Below are positions 1 to 6,854 of a DNA stretch of 8,529 nt, in pieces. This DNA is from Nitrospira sp. (GTDB lineage Bacteria > Nitrospirota > Nitrospiria > Nitrospirales > Nitrospiraceae). The notes below the pieces were generated by a model that saw nothing but the letters and a program-made list of their open reading frames with translations, was not told the origin of the DNA and did no database searches. The stretch is taken from NCBI GenBank assembly GCA_025361385.1, contig JANYAJ010000416.1:1-8529 (forward strand). The letters run 5' to 3'. Each line of letters opens with the position of its first letter. Within the stretch, counting starts at the first letter, position 1. The position numbers were made by a program, and so were the translations under genes.

Positions 1-1
1 C

Positions 2-1159
2 GCACTGCTCATGGCAGGGTTTACCGTCGTCTTTTTTCTCATGTCGCATGGAGGACTGAAGGCTACCATCGACATGTCCCATGCAAAATATGAAACGCTG
101 CATTGGCTGCAGGAGATCTCGTTTAATCTGCTGCACTTCAAAGCCACGGACAGCCACGCGCTGCTGATGGGAAGGACCGATGAGTTAGTCCAGTCTTACG
201 TCGAAACCAGACAAACTCGATTCGGCATTCTGATTCGCCAATACCTGGGATCGGTCGGCTGGCAAGCCGTCGCCCACAGCGGACTTCTCGCCACGGCCGG
301 ATGGTTGTTGTCCATCGGCCAATTGACGCTCGGGCAACTAGTAGCCGCCGAGGTTGTTGTCAGCGGACTCCTCCTGAGTTTTGATGCCGTCGTCAAACGC
401 ATGGGACACATTTATTACTTCCTCACCGGTTTGCACGAGCTCGATTTTCTCTTCTCGCTCCCGAAGGACCAAGCCTCCGCCACCCTCTCTGTCCCGCTGC
501 CGGATCCCACCATTCACGGTATTCGCGTGACCTGCAAAGACCTCGCGGTTATCCACCCCGGAATGCCGCCGACCTTCGAGCATTTCAACCTTGAAGTCAC
601 CCCTGGCGAAAAGATCGGTGTCTACGCCGGTACGGCGGCAGCCAAAACGGCGCTCGCACGAGTCTTAGCAGGGCTGGAAGCGCCAACCGGTGGCGTCCTT
701 CGCTATAACGGGGTAGACCTTCGCCACCTCGATCTTCAGGCGATCAATCGTTGTCGAGGGTTCATGATCGACTCCCAGCTTTCCCTGTTTGAGGGCACGA
801 TCGAGGACAACATCGTGATGGGACGATCCTATATCCCTTACGGCGATGTCCGGTGGGCGTTGCGCTTCACTGAGCTCGAAAACGACGTCGATGCATTCCC
901 TCAAGGACTCAAGACCCACATCCGAGCCCCCGGGAAAATTCTTGCCCCGACGCATATCATGCGGATCTTGCTCGCACGCGCGATCCTCGCCCGTCCACAA
1001 ATTCTGATCTTTGACGGCATCATCCACACTATGCAGCCGGCCATGCGCGAGACTGTCTTACGACGGCTCTGCTCAAAAGACGAGCCCTGGTCGGTGATCT
1101 TTGTGTCAAACGATCCGAATCTCACGCCGCACGTCGATCGACGAATTATTCTCGATTAA
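2..1159 (+). CDS. ABC exporter subunit (membrane domain plus degenerate nucleotide-binding domain), 5' truncated
   Basis: The reading frame is open to the left edge, so the ATG at 11 is probably internal and the start lies outside the window. Numbering residues from that ATG, 1-150 are the last part of an ABC-exporter membrane domain, with hydrophobic helices near 1-12 and 85-125 and a family-typical GQLTLGQLV stretch (103-111). Residues 170-382 are a nucleotide-binding domain. The domain order matches type I secretion/lipid-type exporters (TMD then NBD on one chain). The NBD looks catalytically dead. Walker A is AGTAAAKT (206-213; Lys212 kept, glycines lost). The LSGGQ position reads LAPTH (311-315). 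Walker B ILIFD (331-335) is followed by Gly rather than the catalytic Glu. The switch His is Asn367. No frameshift is present, so it is unlikely to be a simple pseudogene. It may pair with an active subunit encoded upstream. Substrate unknown. The next gene follows 13 nt downstream. Confidence 0.85.
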   Translation, partial: ALLMAGFTVVFFLMSHGGLKATIDMSHAKYETLHWLQEISFNLLHFKATDSHALLMGRTDELVQSYVETRQTRFGILIRQYLGSVGWQAVAHSGLLATAGWLLSIGQLTLGQLVAAEVVVSGLLLSFDAVVKRMGHIYYFLTGLHELDFLFSLPKDQASATLSVPLPDPTIHGIRVTCKDLAVIHPGMPPTFEHFNLEVTPGEKIGVYAGTAAAKTALARVLAGLEAPTGGVLRYNGVDLRHLDLQAINRCRGFMIDSQLSLFEGTIEDNIVMGRSYIPYGDVRWALRFTELENDVDAFPQGLKTHIRAPGKILAPTHIMRILLARAILARPQILIFDGIIHTMQPAMRETVLRRLCSKDEPWSVIFVSNDPNLTPHVDRRIILD

Positions 1160-1172
1160 GTAGGGAAACAGA

Positions 1173-1967
1173 GTGGGAATGACAACATTTATCCGATCAT
1201 TTCGGCCGAGCGCCTCACAGCTATTGATCAGCCTCCTGGTTGCCGGCCTTGGATGGCTCAGCGGACAAGCCTTGAGCAGCGTCGACCAGGATTTGCGCAT
1301 TATGTATACCGAGTACACGCTCGGGGCCACCGATCTTGCCCATATTTCCGCAGACATCATGCGGTACCGAAATACCATTATCCGCGCGCTCGAAGCGGAC
1401 AGCCAGAAAGACTTCGAACGAATCACGGAATCCTTGCCCGACCAGCGCGCGAGAATTCAGCATGCCGTGGACCGGTATGCAGCCGCAGGACTCCGCGTCT
1501 CACGGAGCGGGCGCAGTGAGCCTGAGGATATCGAGGCAGTCCGGCGCAGTCTCGACCAATATTTTTCCGTGGCCAGCACAACCGTACAACTTTTGACGCA
1601 AGAATGGACCGCCGTCTCTCCGGCGGAACGGGAAGCCATCAGGCGAAAAGCGGAGGAGCATGCCTCCGATAACGCAGGCCCGAAAATGATTCAGGTCAGC
1701 CTCGCGCTAAATCGGCTGTTGGACACTGTGGCGGATGTGGCAAAAGACATGCGGGATGAGGGCACCAAAGCGATCCAGCGCACAAGCCTGCTGCTCGTGG
1801 GTGGAAGTTTTTTTATCGCCTTTTTGAATCTCTTTTTCACCAGACAACGTGGAGGAACCTCCCTGCACATTGATGGCCCGGACGAACGCGAGATCAATTC
1901 TGGCCACAGCCCCACCCCGCTTCCACTGGCCAGTGACACCCCAGCGGTGGTACTACGTCAGGAATAG
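1173..1967 (+). CDS. Membrane-anchored four-helix-bundle (4HB_MCP-like) sensor-type protein
   Basis: A 264-residue protein with a transmembrane helix near residues 14-34, a mostly helical extracytoplasmic region (about 35-200), a second transmembrane helix (about 205-223) and a 40-residue polar, Pro-rich tail. The region around 50-75 (LAHISADIMRYRNTIIRAL) resembles the first helix of the four-helix-bundle ligand-binding domain of chemoreceptors and sensor kinases. There is no HAMP, kinase, cyclase or methyl-accepting domain after the second helix, so it cannot signal in the usual way alone. The GTG start is preferred: AGGGA at 1162-1166 lies 6 nt before it, whereas the in-frame ATG at 1179 has purines immediately adjacent. 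It follows the ABC gene by 13 nt and is probably co-transcribed, which suggests an accessory or sensing role for that transporter. The domain assignment is by pattern only; the exact function is unknown. Confidence 0.75.
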   Translation: MGMTTFIRSFRPSASQLLISLLVAGLGWLSGQALSSVDQDLRIMYTEYTLGATDLAHISADIMRYRNTIIRALEADSQKDFERITESLPDQRARIQHAVDRYAAAGLRVSRSGRSEPEDIEAVRRSLDQYFSVASTTVQLLTQEWTAVSPAEREAIRRKAEEHASDNAGPKMIQVSLALNRLLDTVADVAKDMRDEGTKAIQRTSLLLVGGSFFIAFLNLFFTRQRGGTSLHIDGPDEREINSGHSPTPLPLASDTPAVVLRQE

Positions 1968-1978
1968 TTCGTTCTGAG

Positions 1979-2713
1979 TCAACCTATCCGCGTATCGCCT
2001 TGACGACTCCCGCGCCCGACAGCCTGAAAAAGCTGTGTGCGCTCCTCGTCTGTGAGCGGTTTCCAATCTCCAGGGGCTAATCCACCAAGCGTCAGATGCA
2101 TGATCCTGACACGGTGCAGCATGAGCACCCGATACCCCAAGACTTGGCACATGCGCCGGATCTGTCGATTGCGTCCTTCTGTGAGAATGATGCGGAACCG
2201 TGCGGGACCGAGCCGGTCAATCCGGCAAGGCTTGGTCGGACGGTCGAGAATGTCGACCCCCTGAGCCATACGATCAACGAATGTCTGGTCAAACGGTCGA
2301 TCGACTGATACCTCATATTCCCGCTCATGCCCATGCTCGGTTCGAAGAATCTCGTTCACGATATCTCCGTCGTTCGTGAGCAGGATGAGACCGGACGAGT
2401 CCTTGTCGAGTCGACCGATTGGAAAAATTCGCTCCGGGTGGCCGATCTCCGCGATGATGTTACGAGCCACATGCGACTCGCTGGTTGTCGTCACGCCGAC
2501 AGGCTTGTGATACTTGATATAGACCGAGGCCGTTCCCCAGGGAATCACCTGTCCGTCTCGTGCAATGACGTCCTCATGGCTGACCTTATCTCCCAAGGAA
2601 GCCACCCGTTGATTGATGGTCACGCGACCGGATTCAATCAAGCGATCAGCCTCTCGCCGAGAGCATATGCCATGGTGTGTGAAAAACTTATTGATACGAA
2701 GTTGGTCGGTCAC
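1979..2713 (-). CDS. rluF: 23S rRNA pseudouridine synthase, RsuA/RluF family
   Basis: A 244-residue enzyme of the RsuA/RluB/RluE/RluF family, which isomerises specific uridines in rRNA to pseudouridine. Residues 4-60 are an S4 RNA-binding domain with GICSRREADRLIESG (15-29). The catalytic domain carries GRLDKDSSGL (100-109), with Asp103 the expected nucleophile, and EGRNRQIRRM (179-188). The closest resemblance from memory is E. coli RluF (target U2604 of 23S rRNA), including HEREYEVSVD and RVRIM segments. The long basic C-terminal tail of E. coli RluF is missing. The start is GTG; no strong Shine-Dalgarno sequence is visible, but the protein begins in register with the S4 domain. It lies 17 nt after speB and is probably the last gene of the pdaD-speB run. 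It converges with the plus-strand membrane protein gene 11 nt away. The family is certain; RluF rather than RluB/RluE is likely. Confidence 0.9.
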   Translation of the reverse strand: MTDQLRINKFFTHHGICSRREADRLIESGRVTINQRVASLGDKVSHEDVIARDGQVIPWGTASVYIKYHKPVGVTTTSESHVARNIIAEIGHPERIFPIGRLDKDSSGLILLTNDGDIVNEILRTEHGHEREYEVSVDRPFDQTFVDRMAQGVDILDRPTKPCRIDRLGPARFRIILTEGRNRQIRRMCQVLGYRVLMLHRVRIMHLTLGGLAPGDWKPLTDEERTQLFQAVGRGSRQGDTRIG

Positions 2714-2730
2714 AGGGTAAGCATGCCGTT

Positions 2731-3663
2731 TCAGTGAACTCGACGGCCCGCTTTAATTCGCCCCAACATGCGGTAGATCAAGCGGGCGATACAAAACTGC
2801 GGAGCGACAAACCCTTCGATTGGAGCAATCTCGCTGATATCCATCCCGAGGATACCAGGGCCGTTGGCCAACGCTGTGATGAGATTCAGCGTATCATACC
2901 ACCCCAACCCACCGGGCTCAGGAGTGCCGAGCGCAGGAACCAGCGAGGCATCAAGCCCGTCACAATCGAATGTCAGATAAACCGGCCCGCGACAGGCCTT
3001 TACCACCTCAGGAACCCAGCGAGAGGCCTTGCCTTCGTAGGGTCCTGACGGGTCAAGAATATCGGCAGCAAAAAACGTGGAAATCCGATCGGTGCTCTGA
3101 ATACGATCAATTTCTTCTGGAGAAATTGACCGAATCCCGACTTGAACCAATGGTAATCCGTCATCGACCACGCGTGCCATGACGCTGGCGTGGCTGTAGG
3201 GGTTTCCCTGGTAGGCTTTCCGTAAATCGCCGTGGGCATCGATTTGCACCACGCACAAGTCAGGATAACGACGGGCATGGGCTCTAATTGCCCCCAACGC
3301 ACCAGTATGTTCCCCGGTTAAGGTAACGACAAACCGACCGGTCCCGACATGAGGTGTGACGAAGGCATCGATGGCATCCACCGCCTGCCGATCGACTTTG
3401 CCACCAAGGTCGAGCGAGCGAATGGTGGCGACCCCGCCCCATTCACGATAGGGCTCACAACGCAGTGTTTCGTCGTACAACTCGACTTGTTGGGACGCCT
3501 CAATGATCGCTGAGGGCCCTCGATCGGATCCCAACACATAGCTGGAGGTATGTTCGTAGGGCGCAGGGAGGATATAGACGCCCGCCTGATCAGGATGGCA
3601 CCAGGGCTCTTCAAGCCCAAGGAAGTTCTGCTCGATACCTTCCCATCCGGCGGGAAGTGTCAT
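2731..3663 (-). CDS. speB: Agmatinase (ureohydrolase family)
   Basis: A 310-residue member of the arginase/agmatinase superfamily, which hydrolyses agmatine to putrescine and urea using two Mn(II) ions. The metal ligands expected for the family are visible: His119 in GEHTGALG, Asp142/His144/Asp146 in QIDAHGDLR, and Asp233/Asp235 in TFDCDGLD. The TPEPGG loop (248-252) and the late acidic motif DISEIAP (275-281, Glu278) are also present. The first motif departs from the usual GGDHS form. The agmatinase call rather than arginase or formimidoylglutamase rests on the neighbour: pdaD, which makes agmatine, ends 22 nt upstream. rluF follows 17 nt downstream. The ATG at 3663 has no strong Shine-Dalgarno sequence, so translation may depend on coupling to pdaD. 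Length is typical of the family. Confidence 0.92.
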   Translation of the reverse strand: MTLPAGWEGIEQNFLGLEEPWCHPDQAGVYILPAPYEHTSSYVLGSDRGPSAIIEASQQVELYDETLRCEPYREWGGVATIRSLDLGGKVDRQAVDAIDAFVTPHVGTGRFVVTLTGEHTGALGAIRAHARRYPDLCVVQIDAHGDLRKAYQGNPYSHASVMARVVDDGLPLVQVGIRSISPEEIDRIQSTDRISTFFAADILDPSGPYEGKASRWVPEVVKACRGPVYLTFDCDGLDASLVPALGTPEPGGLGWYDTLNLITALANGPGILGMDISEIAPIEGFVAPQFCIARLIYRMLGRIKAGRRVH

Positions 3664-3685
3664 GGGCGTATGCTCACGGGCAGGG

Positions 3686-4252
3686 CTACCGACGCCGCTT
3701 CGGAATATTTTCTTCCGGGATAAAGACGGCCAACGCCACTACCGTCGTCCAGCGATGGGGTTTCCCAATTGCGGACTGAGTGATATTTTGTGTCCGAACG
3801 ATCTTACCCGCCATCTTGAAGACTTGTTCCCGTTCTTTCCAGGCGATGTCCGGATCGAATTCGACACCAAGCGTCGTGGCCAACATTTGCGCTGCCAAGT
3901 CTTCCGTATATTCACCCGTCTCTTCATCGGTTTCGCCATGCGCATGGTGCTCGGACAGGTACCCATAGGTCCGACGATCGGTCGGGACCGCTACCCCAAT
4001 CGACGCGGAGACCAGCTGACTCCGTTCATTCGTTTCCGAGCGCGCCATCACGCAGAATGTGATTTCACCGGGGTTCAGTAATTTCTCGCCGCGCGCACGC
4101 GTGATAATTTTGCAATTCGGCGGAAGAATCGACGACACCGTAACGAGGTTACAATAGGCAACGCCAGCACTACGCAAGGCTTCCTCGAAGGAGGCCAGCT
4201 TTTCTTTATGGACTCCGACGCCTCGCGTTAGAAACATCTGCGTAGGTACCAT
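3686..4252 (-). CDS. pdaD: Pyruvoyl-dependent arginine decarboxylase
   Basis: A 188-residue proenzyme of the PvlArgDC family, best known from archaea such as Methanocaldococcus jannaschii, which decarboxylates arginine to agmatine. The family self-cleaves between two serines; the second becomes the pyruvoyl cofactor at the N-terminus of the alpha chain. The pair is seen here as Ser40-Ser41 in [11 protein letters not shown] (35-45), predicting a beta chain of about 40 and an alpha chain of about 148 residues. Other family-like stretches are [13 protein letters not shown] (59-71) and SASIGVAVP (82-90). The ATG at 4252 is firm: AAGGAG (4261-4266) lies 8 nt upstream. It is first in the pdaD-speB-rluF run and feeds its product directly to SpeB. 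The protein is expected to be cytoplasmic. No PLP-dependent SpeA is present in this window. Confidence 0.94.
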   Translation of the reverse strand: MVPTQMFLTRGVGVHKEKLASFEEALRSAGVAYCNLVTVSSILPPNCKIITRARGEKLLNPGEITFCVMARSETNERSQLVSASIGVAVPTDRRTYGYLSEHHAHGETDEETGEYTEDLAAQMLATTLGVEFDPDIAWKEREQVFKMAGKIVRTQNITQSAIGKPHRWTTVVALAVFIPEENIPKRRR

Positions 4253-4261
4253 CGTCTCTTC

Positions 4262-4399
4262 TCCTTACTTTATCCAAGCAACTAGGTGACGGACGCATGG
4301 TTCACTGAGATGCGCGCCCACAGTACGCCTCATAACAAGCACAGGGTCGCTGTTGTACCAAGATTGGCGCCGCTTCGCAATATCCCGCGACGTTTTTTC
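4262..4399 (-). promoter_or_regulatory. Gap upstream of pdaD with a weak candidate promoter
   Basis: This stretch separates the aldehyde dehydrogenase stop from pdaD and encodes nothing recognisable. On the minus strand TTGGTA (4356-4361) and TGTTAT (4332-4337) are 18 nt apart, each matching four of six bases of the sigma70 consensus, which would leave a leader of about 75 nt. A run of A residues directly follows the aldehyde dehydrogenase stop, but no stem precedes it to make a convincing terminator. pdaD could equally be transcribed by read-through. Confidence 0.25.
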
Positions 4400-5839
4400 T
4401 TAGGCCCAGGCGGGTGGCCTGAGGTTTAACACCAGCATGCGGGGCTCGGTCATGTCCTCGATCGCGGCCTGGACCCCTTCGCGACCGATTCCCGAGTCCT
4501 TGACGCCCCCGTAGGGCATGTGATCGGCCCGGAACGTCGGAATCTCATTGGCCAGCACCGCCCCAACCTCAAGATGCCGAAACGCATGAAAAATCGCATT
4601 CACATTCTGAGTAAAGACCCCGGCTTGAAGCCCATAGTCGGACTGGTTGAGCGCCGTGATCGCTTCATCAAAGTGACGATAGGGGGTCACAGTCACCACC
4701 GGCCCAAATACTTCCTGACAAGATACTTTCATCGTTGGCGTCACATGCGAGAGCACCGTCGCCTCCACCACCGAGCCCATCCGTTTTCCGCCCAGAAGCA
4801 CTCGCGCTCCCTGCGATACGGCTTCCTCGACCCAGGCCTCGACACGATAGGCCGCGGCCGAATCAATGAGTGGGCCAATCACCGTCGACTGGTCGCTCGG
4901 ATCGCCGGCTTTTAAACGCGCAACCTGTAACAGCAGTTTCGTCGTGAATAGGTCCGCAATAGAGTGATGGACAAAGATGCGCTGCACGGAAATACAGGTC
5001 TGACCGGCATAGCCGAACCCACCGGCTGCGCAACGCTGTGCGGCCACCTCCAGATCGGCATCGGGCTCCACGATCACACCCGCGTTCCCGCCAAGCTCCA
5101 ACACCACCTTCTTCTTCCCGCACTTGGCCTTCAACATCCATCCCACGGCGGCACTACCGGTAAAACTCAGGAGCTTGAACCGAGGGTCGACGACGAGCTG
5201 TTCTGCCACTCGGTTGTCGCAGGGCAGGACGTTGAGTGCACCAGGAGGAAGCCCGGATTCCAGCACGACTTCGCCCAGCAGTAATGCGGTGAGGGGTGTC
5301 TGTGGCGCCGGCTTGATGAGAATGGAATTGCCGGCAGCCAGCGCTGGCGCGACCTTGTGGGCAACAAGATTCAGCGGAAAGTTAAAGGGAGTGATTCCGA
5401 GCACCGGACCGATCGGAACCCGGCGTAAAATGCCGAGATGGGAGTCCGTCCCCGGCGTCCAGTCGAGGGGGATCACCTCGCCAGGAATGCGCCTCGCTTC
5501 TTCAGCCGCAATGGTAAATGTCTGGACGGCCCGGCTCACCTCACGCGTCGCATCGGCGATCGGCTTGCCAGCTTCAGCCGTCATCAGCCTGGCAAATTCT
5601 TCACGTCGGGCATAGAGCCCACCTGCGATTTTTTGTAGCGCTTGATAGCGGGCATGGGACGGGAGGGCGGCCATCTCAACAGCGGCACCGACCGTCGATT
5701 GGATCGCAGCCTCGGCATCGGCGGAACTCGCGATCGAGACCTCGACAAGCCGCTGCCCTGTATAGGGATTATTCACGGGAGCGACGGTCTCCCCGTGCCG
5801 CCACAGGCCTCCAATCAAAAATGGACGTGGTCCCTGCAC
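4400..5839 (-). CDS. NAD(P)-dependent aldehyde dehydrogenase
   Basis: A 479-residue full-length member of the aldehyde dehydrogenase superfamily, oxidising an aldehyde to the acid with NAD(P). Visible landmarks are the oxyanion Asn153 in TPFNFPLN, the Rossmann-fold segment ending FTGS (226-229), the general base Glu248 in LELGG, the nucleophile Cys282 in GQTCIS, Glu376 in EVFGP, and a C-terminal PYGGVKDSGIGREG (442-455). The overall pattern recalls the lactaldehyde/succinate-semialdehyde/non-phosphorylating GAPDH branch, but the substrate cannot be read from the sequence. GTG is the start: GGAG lies 8 nt upstream and residues 8-12 match the usual IGGLW-type beginning. It lies 27 nt after the zinc-ribbon gene, in the same direction. 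An aminoaldehyde from polyamine breakdown is a possible substrate given the neighbours, but this is inference only. Confidence 0.9.
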   Translation of the reverse strand: MQGPRPFLIGGLWRHGETVAPVNNPYTGQRLVEVSIASSADAEAAIQSTVGAAVEMAALPSHARYQALQKIAGGLYARREEFARLMTAEAGKPIADATREVSRAVQTFTIAAEEARRIPGEVIPLDWTPGTDSHLGILRRVPIGPVLGITPFNFPLNLVAHKVAPALAAGNSILIKPAPQTPLTALLLGEVVLESGLPPGALNVLPCDNRVAEQLVVDPRFKLLSFTGSAAVGWMLKAKCGKKKVVLELGGNAGVIVEPDADLEVAAQRCAAGGFGYAGQTCISVQRIFVHHSIADLFTTKLLLQVARLKAGDPSDQSTVIGPLIDSAAAYRVEAWVEEAVSQGARVLLGGKRMGSVVEATVLSHVTPTMKVSCQEVFGPVVTVTPYRHFDEAITALNQSDYGLQAGVFTQNVNAIFHAFRHLEVGAVLANEIPTFRADHMPYGGVKDSGIGREGVQAAIEDMTEPRMLVLNLRPPAWA

Positions 5840-5866
5840 GGGAAATGCTCCGAGGGTGGTGAAGAC

Positions 5867-6136
5867 TTAGTCGGCGGACTGACCCGATACTGTAGGAACA
5901 GGCTCAATGCTCGCCGCCTGTTGGGCGATACCGGCTTTGGCAATCAGATCCTCAGTGCCCCAATCGCGAATGGCCTCAAGCGTGAAGGCCTCATAAGTTG
6001 AGACACCGTGGCATGTCGGACAATCCGGCATCGGCACCTTGAGATAGAACGCTTCTGACAAGCAGGACATACAGACCCAGTAGGCTGGCTCCCCTGCGCG
6101 CTGCGGAACAGACCAATACGATTGTGTAACAGACAT
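5867..6136 (-). CDS. Small zinc-ribbon protein of unknown function
   Basis: An 89-residue protein with two CxxC knuckles (Cys22/Cys25 and Cys39/Cys42) separated by 13 residues, the spacing of a rubredoxin-like or zinc-ribbon fold binding one metal ion. The segments around the knuckles are YWVCMSC and PDCPTC. The remainder (about 48-89) is helical then polar and unassigned. No signal peptide or membrane segment is visible, so it should be cytoplasmic. The ATG at 6136 has AAGGA (6144-6148) 7 nt upstream, a good Shine-Dalgarno match that supports a real gene. It lies 76 nt after the DsbA-like gene and 27 nt before the aldehyde dehydrogenase, probably in the same transcript. The function is not recognised. 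Confidence 0.72.
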   Translation of the reverse strand: MSVTQSYWSVPQRAGEPAYWVCMSCLSEAFYLKVPMPDCPTCHGVSTYEAFTLEAIRDWGTEDLIAKAGIAQQAASIEPVPTVSGQSAD

Positions 6137-6212
6137 CGGGTAATCCTTCGTGAGTGATGGACTAATTGTTCTGTGTCACCGCCCACGTCCCATGAGGCTC
6201 CGTGGGAGCTCC

Positions 6213-6854
6213 CTAGGAACGTGGAGCAGTGGCCAACATGCGCTCAATCTCTTCGGCAAAATCCTCGAACGGAACTGCGCCTGGGATCGCGATGGCCGGC
6301 TCTTTCTCGGTCGGTCCACCAACCGTCCGAATCAGAATAAAACCGGGAGTACCATGAAATCCCCACCGATTCGCTTCTTGACGATCCTGAAAAATGGATT
6401 CGAGATATTGCCGCTCGTCGAAACACTTCGCAAACGCCACTTGCTCCAAGCCAATCGTCTTCGCGTAGCCTTTAAACAACCCCGAGTCCAGCCGGCCTCC
6501 CTGGCTAAAGAGCCGGTCATGCATCGGCCAATATTTCCCCTGGGCTCCGGCACAACGTGACGCCACTGCCGCCTCGACACCGACACCCTGATCGGCTCGT
6601 GGATAGTCTCGATACACGAAACGCACCTTGCCCGTATCGATATACTTGGCCTGCAACCGAGGCCACGTCGTTTGAAAGAACTTCACGCACCACCCACAGG
6701 TAAAATCGGAGTACTCGATCAAGGTGATCGGTGCGTCAGCACGCCCTCTGACTCGCCCATCCTCCGTGGCAGATCCGGCCTCGACTTGAGTCGAAGACAA
6801 GAGTACCAACAGCGACAGGGCAGCGACTGTGCGAAAGAGATAAGCCTTCGTCAT
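6213..6854 (-). CDS. Secreted DsbA-like thiol-disulfide oxidoreductase (thioredoxin fold)
   Basis: A 213-residue protein with an N-terminal signal peptide (Lys3, Arg8, hydrophobic core 10-20, probable cleavage after VEA near 26). A thioredoxin-fold domain follows: IEYSDFTCGWC holds the redox pair Cys53/Cys56, and the cis-Pro loop is HGTPGF (168-172, Pro170). A further Cys pair, Cys101 and Cys144, lies in the helical insert. It belongs to the DsbA/DsbG-like Thioredoxin_4 group acting on disulfides outside the cytoplasm; oxidase or isomerase cannot be decided. The ATG at 6854 is chosen because its ATGA overlaps the speY stop and the frame then opens directly into a signal peptide; longer upstream starts would run deep into speY. 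The short overlap implies translational coupling. A periplasmic protein tied to a cytosolic polyamine enzyme is odd. Confidence 0.88.
   Translation of the reverse strand: MTKAYLFRTVAALSLLVLLSSTQVEAGSATEDGRVRGRADAPITLIEYSDFTCGWCVKFFQTTWPRLQAKYIDTGKVRFVYRDYPRADQGVGVEAAVASRCAGAQGKYWPMHDRLFSQGGRLDSGLFKGYAKTIGLEQVAFAKCFDERQYLESIFQDRQEANRWGFHGTPGFILIRTVGGPTEKEPAIAIPGAVPFEDFAEEIERMLATAPRS

Noticed and set aside
1968..1978. Bidirectional terminator between the convergent genes
   Set aside because: The gap is only 11 nt and no stem-loop with flanking T/A runs is visible there.
2327..2737. Plus-strand 136-residue open frame opposite rluF
   Set aside because: It is antisense to a well-conserved enzyme and shows no motif of its own.
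6182..6209. Hairpins between the DsbA-like and zinc-ribbon genes (CCCACG/CGTGGG and GCTCC/GGAGC)
   Set aside because: They are short, mutually exclusive and not followed by a T-run, so neither a terminator nor an attenuator can be argued.
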